The translations under genes and the position numbers were made by a program. From Chersky-840 sp035604715 (GTDB lineage Bacteria; Actinomycetota; Acidimicrobiia; Acidimicrobiales; UBA8190), in contig CAVSWP010000011.1 of the NCBI GenBank assembly GCA_963731665.1, positions 1,116,001 through 1,180,000 on the forward strand: a stretch of DNA of 64,000 nt, written 5' to 3'. Positions 18,565 to 27,724 of this stretch are shown piece by piece (position 1 is the stretch's first letter; each line of letters starts with the position of its first letter). The notes under the pieces are model-generated. The model was not told the DNA's origin. It was given only the letters and a program-made list of their open reading frames with translations, and ran no database searches.

Positions 18565-19857
18565 ATGGCCCGTGGCCGGTTGACGAAAGGCGTGGCGGCA
18601 GTCGCCGCGCTGACCCTCGGCGTTGCCGGATGCTCGAACTCCGTCATCAAGAACAGTGCCGGGGGGGGAGCCCCCGGTGTGTCGTCGACCGAGATCGATG
18701 TGGGCAGCATCGCCAATGTGACTGGCCCGCTGTCGTCGGGCTTCGCCCCGGTCGTGAACGGCGTGGAGGCCTACTTCTCGATGATCAACGCCGAGGGCGG
18801 GATCGCCGGGCGGAAGCTCAAGCTGGCCCACCAAGAAGACGACCAGGGGAGCCCGACGATCGACCTCACCGCCGCCCAGAACCTCGTGGAGGAGGATCAT
18901 GTGTTCGCCGTCGTAGGGGTGGGGACGCCCTTCTTCGGGGGGGCGAGCTACCTCGCCCAGCAGGGGACCCCCACGTTCGGCTACGTCGTGTCGACAGACT
19001 GGGCCAACAAGCCCACGTTGTTCGGGACCTACGGATCAGTCCTCAACTTTGCCACCGCCGTGCCGGGTGAGGCCTATGTTGCGCAGCAGTTGGGGGCCAA
19101 GTCGATCGCCGTCGTCGCCTACAGCGTCCCCCAGTCGGCAGGCGCATGCCAGGCCGCCGTCACGGGTATGCGCGCCTTCGGCCTAAACGTCACCTTCAGC
19201 GACCTGAACCTTGTGTACGGCGCTGACCCCACCGCTGACGTCTTGCACATGAAGGCTCACAACGTGGACTTCCTGCTGTCGTGCCTCGACATCAATGGGA
19301 GCGTGGCGTTCGCTCGTGCCATAAGCCAGAACGGCCTGACCATGCACCAACTGTGGTTAGACGGGTACGACCGGAGCACGCTGCAGCAGTATTCGTCAAT
19401 CATGAACGGCGTCTACTTCGGACTCCAGCACGTCCCCTTCGAGGCAGCTCAGACCTTCCCGGGCGCATATCCCGGAATGGAGAGTTACATCCGGGAGATG
19501 CACAAGTACCAGCCCTCGTTCACCTACGACGAGGTGGCCCTAGACGGCTGGATCTCGGCCGCCCTGTTCGTATCGGGCCTGAAGGCGGTGGGCCGGGACC
19601 TGACCCAGAAGAAGCTGGTGGCGGCCATCAACACCGAAACGGCCTTCACTGGGGGAGGGTTGGCGTCGCCCATTAACTGGACAACTGCACACTCCACGGC
19701 AGAGGCGGACAAGCCGCCTTACTGCGGAGCAGGCGTCCACGTCGTGAATGGCCAGTTCGTGCCGAGAGTCGTCCCGGGCACCCATGAGGTGATCTTTTGT
19801 TTCGGCCCGACTAGCACCACTCCCGTGCCGCCGTTGCCGGGAACCCCCGGAACTTGA
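18565..19857 (+). CDS. ABC transporter substrate-binding lipoprotein, LivK-like (locus A)
   Basis: About 430 residues. A lipoprotein signal ends in LGVAGC with Cys23 as the lipidated residue. The rest is a type-1 periplasmic-binding fold as in branched-chain amino acid receptors: IDVGSIANVTGPLSSGFAPVVNGVEAYFSMINAEGG at the N-terminus (quoted in part: VNGVEAYFSMINAEGGI), then FAVVGVG and TFGYVVSTDW. It ends in a Pro/Thr tail. No permease or ATPase gene is near, so it would be an orphan receptor or use a distant transporter. ATG at 18565 is preferred to GTG at 18544. A truncated near-copy is at 55695-56142. Confidence 0.88.
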   Translation: MARGRLTKGVAAVAALTLGVAGCSNSVIKNSAGGGAPGVSSTEIDVGSIANVTGPLSSGFAPVVNGVEAYFSMINAEGGIAGRKLKLAHQEDDQGSPTIDLTAAQNLVEEDHVFAVVGVGTPFFGGASYLAQQGTPTFGYVVSTDWANKPTLFGTYGSVLNFATAVPGEAYVAQQLGAKSIAVVAYSVPQSAGACQAAVTGMRAFGLNVTFSDLNLVYGADPTADVLHMKAHNVDFLLSCLDINGSVAFARAISQNGLTMHQLWLDGYDRSTLQQYSSIMNGVYFGLQHVPFEAAQTFPGAYPGMESYIREMHKYQPSFTYDEVALDGWISAALFVSGLKAVGRDLTQKKLVAAINTETAFTGGGLASPINWTTAHSTAEADKPPYCGAGVHVVNGQFVPRVVPGTHEVIFCFGPTSTTPVPPLPGTPGT

Positions 19858-19992
19858 CTCCAGCGTCCCGTCGTTGTCGACGGGCACCTTCGTACCAACA
19901 GGCAGTGGTGACGCTTGGCTCCAGGAGTGGCTCTCGGTGCGTGGTTGTCAATCCGCCTGACTTGTGCGTCCCACGAGGAGAGGTCAGCCCGT

Positions 19993-20267
19993 TTTCCCGC
20001 GCACGTGCCGGAACTCGTGCTAACGGAGGTCGACCTGCGAATCCACCCATCTAGGGCCGGGCCAGGCCCAATGGTGCCGGGACCCGCCATTGGCGGAGCG
20101 GTGGGATGCTCGGGAGGCTGTTGGCGAAGAACTTACGCAACCGCCCCGAAGGAGCACCCGCCGGGCGCAGTCACCGGGTCCAGCACCATCACGGCCATGG
20201 TCTGGAGCGGACGGCCGCGGGCTTCGAGCCCGAAGAATTATGCGTCGAGCTGTCCAGTCCGTCGCAT
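19993..20267 (-). pseudogene. N-terminal remnant of a further WS/DGAT
   Basis: Reading leftwards from ATG at 20267 gives MRRTGQLDA, an in-frame stop, then TMAVMVLDPVTAP, and in shifted frames FFANSLPSIPPLRQW, RVPAPLGLARPRWVD and DLR-stop. These match, in order, the first ~100 residues of the WS/DGAT proteins in this window (MQRLSGLDAVF, GMAVMVLDPSTMP, VPPLQRR, PVPLGLDVPRWMDD). The active-site half is missing. The rest of the gap 19858-20512 shows no gene. Confidence 0.75.
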
Positions 20268-20512
20268 CCAAACCTCGATCGTTGTGCTCAGTAGTCCACG
20301 GTGTGTCACGCGATCGGGCAGCGCCACGCGGCTCGCTGATCGTCGGAACGCCGGTCATGGCCGAGCCAGAGTCCCACGGCCCGAAACGGCACCATGGCTG
20401 CCATCGGGCGCGCAGGCTGGGGCGGACCGGTGGAGCTGCCTTGGGACTGTCGGCCCTATCGCTCGGCGGTCCGGATGGGTGAGGCTGACACGTACAGGAG
20501 GAGGTGCAGGCA

Positions 20513-21427
20513 GTGGGCTGTAGCCGCGATCGCGAAGCCGACTTGCGGAGGGCCGTCGCCGACTCCACGGTGGTCGTGACGGGTGCCTCCTCCGGCATCG
20601 GTGAGGCGACTGCCCGGAGGCTGGGCGCGGCCGGGGCCAGGACGGTGCTGGTTGCGCGATCCAGGGAGCCTCTCGGGGCGCTCCAGCGGGAGATCGAGGG
20701 CGCCGGTGGGCGGGCCTGTTCGCACCCAGCCGACTTGTCGGATCCTGCCGCCGTGGCAGAGCTCGTCGAGAGCATCCGCCAATGCCACGGAGACGTCGAC
20801 GTGCTTGTCAACAATGCGGGGCACTCCATCCGGCGCTCGATCGCCCTATCGTACAACCGCTTCCACGACTTCGAGCGCACGATCGATGTCAACTACCTCG
20901 GGCCCGTCCGCCTGGTGCTGGGCCTCATGCCCGGCATGCGTGCACGGAGACGTGGCCACGTGCTCAACGTCTCCTCCCTCGGCGTGTTCTTCAGCGCGCC
21001 GAGGTTCTCTGCCTACCTCGCGTCCAAGTCGGCCTTCGAATCATTCTTGCGATGCATCGCGCCCGAGGTCCGTGGAGATGGAGTGGCCGTGACGAACATC
21101 TACATGCCGCTGGTCCACACCCCCATGGTCGAGGCGACGCGGATATATCGACTCATGCCCGGGCTGACAGCTGACGAGGCGGCGGAGCGCATCTGCCGGG
21201 CGGTGGTGGAGCGCCCGCGCCGTGTGGCCCCAGCACTGGGGTTGATGGGACACCTGCTCGCCGACGCCGCACCCGCGCCCTTCGACGGTCTTCTCCGGCT
21301 CACCTACAGGTGGTCAAGTGATTCCTCGGCCGCCCGGGGCGAGGACACCGACGAGCTGGAGGCTCCCGCATTTGCGCAGGGACTGCTACGACGTCTCGAG
21401 CGACTGGGTGGGAGGAGGGATCCATGA
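20513..21427 (+). CDS. short-chain dehydrogenase/reductase
   Basis: About 304 residues. Classical SDR marks: VVVTGASSGIGEATAR, VNNAGHS, VSSLGVFF and YLASK. The GTG at 20513 is chosen because GGAGGAGG lies 8 bases upstream; a GTG at 20504 overlaps that site. Its stop overlaps the next ATG (ATGA at 21424-21427). Paired with an acyl-CoA ligase, it may act on fatty acyl or sterol-like substrates, as in mycobacterial SDR-FadD pairs (inference). Confidence 0.92.
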   Translation: MGCSRDREADLRRAVADSTVVVTGASSGIGEATARRLGAAGARTVLVARSREPLGALQREIEGAGGRACSHPADLSDPAAVAELVESIRQCHGDVDVLVNNAGHSIRRSIALSYNRFHDFERTIDVNYLGPVRLVLGLMPGMRARRRGHVLNVSSLGVFFSAPRFSAYLASKSAFESFLRCIAPEVRGDGVAVTNIYMPLVHTPMVEATRIYRLMPGLTADEAAERICRAVVERPRRVAPALGLMGHLLADAAPAPFDGLLRLTYRWSSDSSAARGEDTDELEAPAFAQGLLRRLERLGGRRDP

Positions 21428-23055
21428 ACATCCGACAGGCGGCGGCGGCCGCCCGGGCCCTGGGCCAGACGGGGCTCTTCCGGCCTGTAAGGCCCCTGGA
21501 GTATCTCCGAATGGGCCAGCTGACCCTCCGGTGGGGACCCACCCTCGCCGCTGCGTCGGCAATCGCCGTGATTCGGGCGCCTCAAGGGATAGCGGTCGCT
21601 GACGACATCGGCCTTCTGTCCTGGCAGGGCCTCGATGGTGCTGCCAATGCGGTCGCTGACGCGCTGGCCCATCAGGGGGTCGGGCCCGAGACGACCGTAG
21701 GCCTCATGTGTCGCAACAGTCGGTATTTCGTGGAGGCGACACTCGCCGTATCGAAGCTCGGCGCCAATCTCGTGCTTCTCAACACCGACTTCGGACCACA
21801 CCAACTTGGAGAGGTCCTGAAGCGCGAGGGGGTGGGTGCGGCGGTCTTCGACCAGGAGTTCGCGCCGAGATTCCGCATGGCCGAATTCGAAGGCCTCTCG
21901 GTCGACGAAACGCAGATGCGGGAAGCTGCGACCACTGGATACGGTGCTTCGCCGAAGCCGCCGAAGCCGCCGAAGCCGCCGAAGTCGCCGAAGCCACCAA
22001 AGCGGCCCGGGCGTATCGTGATCATGACCTCAGGAACGACCGGGCTACCGAAGGGCGCGCAGCGCGCCACGCTCACGCCACCCGTCGACATGGTCGTGAG
22101 CGCCTTCTCCCAGCTGCCCTTACGGGCGAGGGAGCCGGTGGTCGTCGTGCCGCCCCTCTTTCACATGCTGGGGTTCGGTTTCATGGGATTTGCCGTGGGC
22201 CTCCAGGGCACCCTCGTCGTACAGAGCAGGTTCGACCCCGAGGTCGTGCTGGCCGCCATTGCCGATCACCGGGCAACGACGCTTGTCGCCGTACCGGTCA
22301 TGCTTCGGCGCATCCTCGGATTGCCCGAGCGGACTCGCAGCCGCTACGACACCTCGTCACTTCGCGTGATCGTCTGTAGCGGGTCCAGCCTTAGTGCAGA
22401 GCTGGCCGCACGGGTGATGGATGACTTCGGCGACATCCTCTACAACTTCTACGGTTCCACCGAAGCAGGCTGGGCCACCATGGCCGGGCCCTCGGATCTC
22501 AGGACGGCACCAGGAACGGTGGGTCGCCCACCGACAGGAACGCGGGTGGCGGTCCTCGACGACCAGGGCCGGCCGGTCACCGTCGGACAAAGCGGTCGGA
22601 TCTTTGTCGGCAGCGGAATGACCTTCGAGGGGTACACAGGAGGTGGTGGCAAGCAGGTCATCGCCGGACTGACGTGCACAGGAGATACGGGTCATGTCGA
22701 CGACGCTGGACGTCTGTTCGTCGAAGGCCGGGACGACGAGATGATCGTATCCGGTGGCGAGAACGTCTTCCCTGACGAGGTGGAGGAGCTTCTTCGAGGT
22801 CACGAGGCTGTCATTGATGCTGCTGTCGTGGGCATCGACGACGAGGAGATGGGTCAACGGCTGGCTGCGTTCGTCGTCTCCGAGCCCGGATCGTTGCTCT
22901 CCACCGAAGAAGTCAGGGAGTACGTTCGCTCTCGACTCGCCCGATTCAAGATCCCTCGATACGTCGAGTTCGTCGACGAGATACCTCGGAACTTGATTGG
23001 GAAGGTGCTCCGAAGAGACCTGCTGGACCGATCAGCTTTCGGCTCGAAAGGGTGA
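21424..23055 (+). CDS. acyl-CoA synthetase / AMP-dependent ligase (FadD-like)
   Basis: It activates a carboxylic acid to acyl-CoA through an acyl-AMP. The 543 residues carry the P-loop MTSGTTGLPKG, the YGSTEAG motif, TGDTGHVDDAGRLF, the hinge GRDDEMIVSGGENV and the C-terminal catalytic Lys in IPRNLIGKVLRR. Odd feature: immediately before the P-loop lies a Pro-Lys run (PKPP repeated, about residues 178-195), encoded by 9-bp repeats CCGAAGCCG at 21954-22000. It replaces the usual spacer. Translationally coupled to the upstream SDR by a 4-bp overlap. Confidence 0.93.
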   Translation: MNIRQAAAAARALGQTGLFRPVRPLEYLRMGQLTLRWGPTLAAASAIAVIRAPQGIAVADDIGLLSWQGLDGAANAVADALAHQGVGPETTVGLMCRNSRYFVEATLAVSKLGANLVLLNTDFGPHQLGEVLKREGVGAAVFDQEFAPRFRMAEFEGLSVDETQMREAATTGYGASPKPPKPPKPPKSPKPPKRPGRIVIMTSGTTGLPKGAQRATLTPPVDMVVSAFSQLPLRAREPVVVVPPLFHMLGFGFMGFAVGLQGTLVVQSRFDPEVVLAAIADHRATTLVAVPVMLRRILGLPERTRSRYDTSSLRVIVCSGSSLSAELAARVMDDFGDILYNFYGSTEAGWATMAGPSDLRTAPGTVGRPPTGTRVAVLDDQGRPVTVGQSGRIFVGSGMTFEGYTGGGGKQVIAGLTCTGDTGHVDDAGRLFVEGRDDEMIVSGGENVFPDEVEELLRGHEAVIDAAVVGIDDEEMGQRLAAFVVSEPGSLLSTEEVREYVRSRLARFKIPRYVEFVDEIPRNLIGKVLRRDLLDRSAFGSKG

Positions 23056-23098
23056 CCAAGAGTCCAACCTTTGAGGTGCGAAACGAAAGGGGCGAGGA

Positions 23099-23794
23099 AT
23101 GAGCGAACTGCTCTTAGCAGCTGAACGAGAGACCGTCGCAAGCGCATGCCGCCATCTGGCCGAGAAAGGGCTTGTCATTGGCACGGCGGGTAACGTTTCC
23201 GCCCGTCAGGGAGACCTGATCGCGGTGACTCCTACAGGGTCTGACCTCGGGACAGTGACGGCAGAGATGATCACAGTCATCGACCTGGGTGGGCAGGTCG
23301 TGGATGGCGACCTGGCCCCCACATCAGAGGTACCGCTTCACACCGGAATCTACGCCGCTACGAATGCGCTGGCCATAACGCACGCCCACGCCATGGCGTC
23401 CACCGCGGTGTCGTGTTGTCTCGACGAGTTACCGGCGCTGCACTACAGCTGTTTGGAATTGGGTGGCACGCCCCGAACGGCGCCCTACGCCACGTTTGGT
23501 TCTCAGGAGTTGGCCGACAACGTCATCGAAGCACTGAAGGGGCGGAACGCCGCCATGATGCAGAACCATGGCTCGGTTGCCTACGGCCCAACCATGGATC
23601 AGGCAATACACAGCCTTGAGCTTCTCGAATGGCTGGCCGAGTTGTACTGGCGAGTTTCTTCCATGGGGAGCCCCCACGGGCGAGCCTCTTCCACAGCATC
23701 ACCCCACGTCCTGACGGACAAGGACTTCGAGGCCATCATCATGTCAGCCATCGAGCATGGATACGGTGTCCTGAAGAAGGTGGACAAGGGCTGA
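23099..23794 (+). CDS. class II aldolase/adducin-family protein (fuculose-phosphate aldolase-like)
   Basis: The product has 231 residues. The Zn-aldolase set is present: GTAGNVSAR and TPTGSDLG (phosphate binding), TSEVPLHTGIY with the catalytic Glu, THAHAMASTA (two Zn His) and MQNHGSVAYG (third Zn His). Such enzymes cleave phosphorylated ketoses or aldoses such as L-fuculose 1-phosphate. It has an AAGGGGCGAGGA ribosome site and lies 43 bp behind the acyl-CoA ligase. The tail has a short SMGSPHGRASSTASPH insert that looks unstructured. Confidence 0.88.
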   Translation: MSELLLAAERETVASACRHLAEKGLVIGTAGNVSARQGDLIAVTPTGSDLGTVTAEMITVIDLGGQVVDGDLAPTSEVPLHTGIYAATNALAITHAHAMASTAVSCCLDELPALHYSCLELGGTPRTAPYATFGSQELADNVIEALKGRNAAMMQNHGSVAYGPTMDQAIHSLELLEWLAELYWRVSSMGSPHGRASSTASPHVLTDKDFEAIIMSAIEHGYGVLKKVDKG

Positions 23795-24214
23795 AGCTTG
23801 TGGATCAAGGGCCTCGGTACTTCGTCTTGCCCCGGGAGGGTCGCCAGGGGTGCAGTCCCGGCGACCTGATGGGGGACGACATGTCGCTCACGCACGCGAA
23901 GATGGCCGCCGTGATGCCGTTGTAGCTCTTCGAGGACATGGCACCCTCCGCTCTCCATCGGGCTGCATATCAGCATGCCTAGGTGAGCGCGAGGACGCTC
24001 CTCGCCAGGCGGAAACACAGTTGGTTCGATGATACGGGTTGGTGACGATAATCGTTGCTGTATGCAAGCCAGGACGCGCACAGTCGATTTGCACCCCATG
24101 CCAAGCGACCTCCCTATCAGCCCGGGTGGCCTCGGGGAGGCGGGATGGCATGGGCACAATGTTTTCGCGTAACGAGAGGCACCACACCATGGCGATGAAC
24201 GTGACGCCCGTCCC

Positions 24215-24445
24215 ACGCTCGTTGATTGGATCAATGACATTCGCATGCGGACTGTCGAGATCGTCAACGACACCGTCCTCCCCAACGAGGCGAAGCTGTG
24301 GAACCTGCAGCGCGAGGGTGACGTTGCTCATCTCACGCCAACGCCGCGAGGCGGCTCCGCACCTCCCGCAAGAGTACGGCGGGATGGGTCTCGACTTGCT
24401 CGCCCATGCATATATGAACGAGGTACTCGCCTACGCCACTGTTCT
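24215..24445 (+). pseudogene. N-terminal remnant of acyl-CoA dehydrogenase
   Basis: A first frame reads TLVDWINDIRMRTVEIVNDT then LPNEAKLWNLQ, like the N-terminal helices of acyl-CoA dehydrogenases. A second frame continues with HLPQEYGGMGLDLLAHAYMNE, quoted here in parts (LPQEYGGMGLD, HAYMNEVLAYA), the well-known PxEYGGxGL region. Homology then stops. Frameshift and truncation make it a pseudogene. Between 23795 and 24214 nothing is recognisable. Confidence 0.72.
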
Positions 24446-24544
24446 GTGTGGTCGCACCGCCGGTCCGTCCCGGCCACGAAGGTCCGGCCAAGAAGACGGC
24501 GAAGAGGACGAGCGCCTGACCCCAGCGTCCCGTACGCTGGGGGC

Positions 24545-24994
24545 GTGTTCGAGCACTTCTCGGACCAGGCGCGGCACGTCCTGGTGTTGGCACGGGAGGA
24601 AGCGCGCCTCTTGAACCACAGCTACATCGGCACCGAGCACATACTCCTCGGTCTCGTCCGGGCGAGTGAGGGTGTCGCCGCTGAAGCTCTCACTCAGATG
24701 GACATCTCGTTGGATGCCGCGCGCCAGAAGGTTGGGGAGATCGTCGGGCGGTCGCCGACCGATCGCACCGGCTCCCCGCCATTCACCCCCCGGGCGAAGA
24801 AGGTCCTGGAGCTGTCACTTCGCGAGGCACTGCAGCTCGGCGACAACGACATCGGCACCGAGCACATACTCCTCGGCCTCGTCCGCGAGGGTAAGGGTGT
24901 CGCCGCCCAAGTCCTCATGAGCCTCGGTGCCGCCCCGGAACGTGTACGTCAGCAGGTGACGGCACTCCTTTCGCCTGGCGCAGCAGGAACATAG
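24545..24994 (+). CDS. stand-alone ClpC-type N-terminal domain protein
   Basis: 149 residues from GTG at 24545. It holds two Clp_N repeats: FSDQARHVLVLAREEARLLN plus GTEHILLGLVRASEGVAAE, and TPRAKKVLELSLREALQLGD plus GTEHILLGLVREGKGVAAQ. The ATPase modules of ClpC/ClpA are absent, and the frame ends cleanly after the second repeat. Such proteins may compete for ClpC adaptors or bind substrates, or bind phospho-arginine as ClpC N-domains do; this is inference. The identical stretch GGCACCGAGCACATACTCCT in both repeats points to a fairly recent internal duplication or gene conversion. Confidence 0.85.
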   Translation: MFEHFSDQARHVLVLAREEARLLNHSYIGTEHILLGLVRASEGVAAEALTQMDISLDAARQKVGEIVGRSPTDRTGSPPFTPRAKKVLELSLREALQLGDNDIGTEHILLGLVREGKGVAAQVLMSLGAAPERVRQQVTALLSPGAAGT

Positions 24995-25170
24995 TGGCGT
25001 GCCCATCCGCATAGCCGATCCTGCCCTCATCCGTCTGGCGACGACCTGCTGGTAATGACAACCAACCCTCGAGACCCAAGGGCAACACCGGCAAGGAGCG
25101 GTCTGCGGACAGAAAAAGGCAGGCGTCTACCATACGCACCCTCGCAGGCCTTTTAGGTAGGGTCACCGGG

Positions 25171-26793
25171 GTGGCAGAACGCGTCATGCGTCAGGCAGGG
25201 GAGCTGGCAGTCGCCGCCCTCGCCGGCTTCGGAGTCGACACAATGTTCACCCTCAACGGCGGGCATGTTTGGCCACTTTACGATGGTGCCCGCACACACA
25301 GCATGCGCATTATCGATACCCGGCACGAGCAATCCGCGACCTGGGCTGCCGAGGCCTGGGCCAAACTCACCCGTGGGCCGGGTGTGGCCGTGCTCACCGC
25401 AGGTCCGGGAGTCACAAACGGCGTCAGCGCGATCACCTCCGCCTATTTCAACGGCGCACCGCTGGTAGTGATCGGCGGGCGCGCCTCGCAAGCCCGGTGG
25501 GGGTCGGGGTCGCTCCAGGAGCTCGACCACGTCCCGATCGTCGCCACAGTCACCAAGACCGCCACTACCGTCCTCGACCCTGCCGATACCGCCATGGCGA
25601 TCAAAACGGCGGTGCTCGCCTCCCTGACACCCCATCGGGGCCCGGTGTTCGTGGACATTCCTATGGACGTGCTCTTCGCCAGCGCCGAAGCCGAGGTGCC
25701 CAGTCCTGGTCACCCGCCTGACATCGAGCCCGACCCCGAGGAGATTGCGCGGGCGGCGGCGATGATCGCCGACGCGTCATGTCCCGCTGTCATCGCCGGC
25801 AGCGACGTGTACTGGGCAGGCGCATGGGATGCACTGACACGTGCGGTCGAGCACCTACGGGTCCCGTGCTTCGCGAACGGCATGGGACGAGGGTGCTTGC
25901 CCGCGGATCACGAGCTGTCGTTCAACCGCACAAGGGCATTGCTCAAGTCGGAGGCGGACGTGGTTGTGGTGGTAGGCACGCCCCTCGACTTCCGGCTCGG
26001 CTTCGGCCGATACGGTCACGCCCGTGTGATTCACATCACCGATCATCCTCTTGGTCGCGCCATACACGTCCCCATAGCAGCTGCGCCCTCCGGCAACCTT
26101 AGGTCGATTTTGGAGGGCCTGGCAGCATGGACAGGGGCCCGGATGGACCACGAGCCGTGGATAGCCCGGCTCCGCGATTCCGAGCGCGCCGCGGCGAGGG
26201 CCGAGCGGACCCTGCTCGAAGCGGCAGACGAGCCCATCAAGCCCACGCGCGTCTTCGGAGAGCTGAAGCAGAGGTTGGCCCGCGACGCGATTGTCATCTG
26301 TGACGGCGGAGACTTCGCCTCATACGCGGGCAAGTACATTGAGGCCTTCAACCCCGGAACCTGGCTGGACACCGGGCCCTACGGGTGCCTGGGAAACGGC
26401 CCCGGTTACGCCATCGCCGCCCGGCTGGCCCACCCCTCCGCCCAGGTCGTAACCGTCTTGGGCGATGGAGCCGCTGGGTTCTCTCTCATGGAGGTCGACA
26501 CCATGGTCCGTCACGGGCTGCCCGCCGTGCTGATCGTCGGCAACAACGGAATCTGGGGTCTCGAGAAGCATCCCATGCGCGCTATCTACGGCTGGGACGC
26601 AGCCTGCGACCTTCAGCCACAGTGCCGCTATGACCGAGTGGTGGAAGCGCTCGGCGGCGCCGGCGAAATGGTGGTGGATCCGAACGACATCGGCCCAGCC
26701 CTGGACCGCGCTTTCGCGGCCGATGTGCCTTACCTGGTCAATGTCGTGACCGATCCAAACGACGCGTACCCACGCAGCTCCAACCTGGCCTGA
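25171..26793 (+). CDS. thiamine-diphosphate enzyme, acetolactate synthase large-subunit-like
   Basis: 540 residues, three ThDP-enzyme domains. The catalytic Glu is in TRHEQSATWAAEAWAK; the central domain has PAVIAGSDVYWAG; the C-terminal cofactor motif is GDGAAGFSLMEVDTMVRHGLP followed by GNNGIWGLEKHP. It resembles IlvB/oxalyl-CoA decarboxylase relatives. No regulatory small subunit gene (ilvN/ilvH) or ketol-acid reductoisomerase is near, which argues against the valine-isoleucine enzyme and for a catabolic lyase or decarboxylase. Start GTG at 25171. Confidence 0.88.
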   Translation: MAERVMRQAGELAVAALAGFGVDTMFTLNGGHVWPLYDGARTHSMRIIDTRHEQSATWAAEAWAKLTRGPGVAVLTAGPGVTNGVSAITSAYFNGAPLVVIGGRASQARWGSGSLQELDHVPIVATVTKTATTVLDPADTAMAIKTAVLASLTPHRGPVFVDIPMDVLFASAEAEVPSPGHPPDIEPDPEEIARAAAMIADASCPAVIAGSDVYWAGAWDALTRAVEHLRVPCFANGMGRGCLPADHELSFNRTRALLKSEADVVVVVGTPLDFRLGFGRYGHARVIHITDHPLGRAIHVPIAAAPSGNLRSILEGLAAWTGARMDHEPWIARLRDSERAAARAERTLLEAADEPIKPTRVFGELKQRLARDAIVICDGGDFASYAGKYIEAFNPGTWLDTGPYGCLGNGPGYAIAARLAHPSAQVVTVLGDGAAGFSLMEVDTMVRHGLPAVLIVGNNGIWGLEKHPMRAIYGWDAACDLQPQCRYDRVVEALGGAGEMVVDPNDIGPALDRAFAADVPYLVNVVTDPNDAYPRSSNLA

Positions 26794-26905
26794 TTCCCGT
26801 GGCGTGCAACGCCAATACTCACCCGCCGGTCGAGACGTATGACCAACCCGGCGACAGCGGGCAGTGTGCCACCAGTAAACCCCTCTGGTCCACGAGCTAG
26901 ACGGG

Positions 26906-27724
26906 TTAGGTTCCTGACATCGCGTGGCGGTATCGCCAAGCACCGAGGGGGGCGAAGACGATCACGATGCCGACGAGCCAGGCAAGGCATTGCAAGAGGT
27001 CGGTCCTAGTCGGTCCCCCGAGCACGAGAGCCCGCACGGCGGAGGCCGTGGCCGAGACGGGCTGATGGCTGGCGAAACCCTGCAGCCAGCCTGGCATCGT
27101 TTTGACGGGGATGAAGGCGGAGGAGGCGAACACGAGCGGTGCCATGACCGGGAATGCGGCGGCTTGGGCGGTCTCGGGGTCGCCAACTGCTAAGCCGACG
27201 ACCGCGAAGATCCACGACATCGCGAAGCCGAACAGCAGAACCAAAAGCATGGCTGCCAGGAACGGGCCGGCCCCAAGATGGGTGCGGAACCCGACCGCGA
27301 ATCCGACCGCCACCATCAAGGTGACGACGAAGACGTTGCGGGTGAGGTCGGCGAGGGTGCGCCCAGCGAGGACGGCGGAGCGGGCCATCGGCAATGTCGC
27401 AAAACGCTCCAGCAGACCGGTCTGGAGATCGGACGCCAGCCCGACGGCGGTGTTCATGGCGCCGAACACCGCCACCTGGACGAACACCCCCGGCATGAGG
27501 AAGTCGACGTACGGGATGCCGGGGAGCGCCAGTGCCGCAACCCCGCCGAATACGTAGCGAAACAGAAACACGAATACCAGTGGCTGGATCGTGGAGAACA
27601 CAAGCAGCCGCGGCACGCGGTAAAAGGCGATGAGATTGCGCCCACAGATGGCCAGGGCATCGCGGGCCGGACCGAGGGCTCGCCGCCGGTGCGCTCGGCA
27701 ATCAGTGAGGGTTGTTGTGGTCAC
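26906..27724 (-). CDS. ABC-2 type exporter permease (DrrB-like)
   Basis: 272 residues with about six hydrophobic segments and the ABC-2 layout: an N-terminal cytosolic stretch, TIQPLVFVFLFRYVFGG, LMPGVFVQVAVFGAMNTAVGLA, a central LLERFATLPMARSAVL coupling loop and a SSAFIPVKTMPGWLQ outer loop, ending near LVLGGPTRTDLLQCLAWL. Start GTG at 27724 overlaps the ATPase stop (GTGA). With that ATPase it forms a daunorubicin-resistance-type drug or lipid exporter. A detached second copy of its last ~42 codons lies at 51688-51814. Confidence 0.92.
   Translation of the reverse strand: MTTTTLTDCRAHRRRALGPARDALAICGRNLIAFYRVPRLLVFSTIQPLVFVFLFRYVFGGVAALALPGIPYVDFLMPGVFVQVAVFGAMNTAVGLASDLQTGLLERFATLPMARSAVLAGRTLADLTRNVFVVTLMVAVGFAVGFRTHLGAGPFLAAMLLVLLFGFAMSWIFAVVGLAVGDPETAQAAAFPVMAPLVFASSAFIPVKTMPGWLQGFASHQPVSATASAVRALVLGGPTRTDLLQCLAWLVGIVIVFAPLGAWRYRHAMSGT

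Noticed and set aside
20020..20892. 290-codon minus-strand frame
   Set aside because: It is mostly antisense to the SDR gene; the WS/DGAT similarity at 19993-20267 is in other frames.
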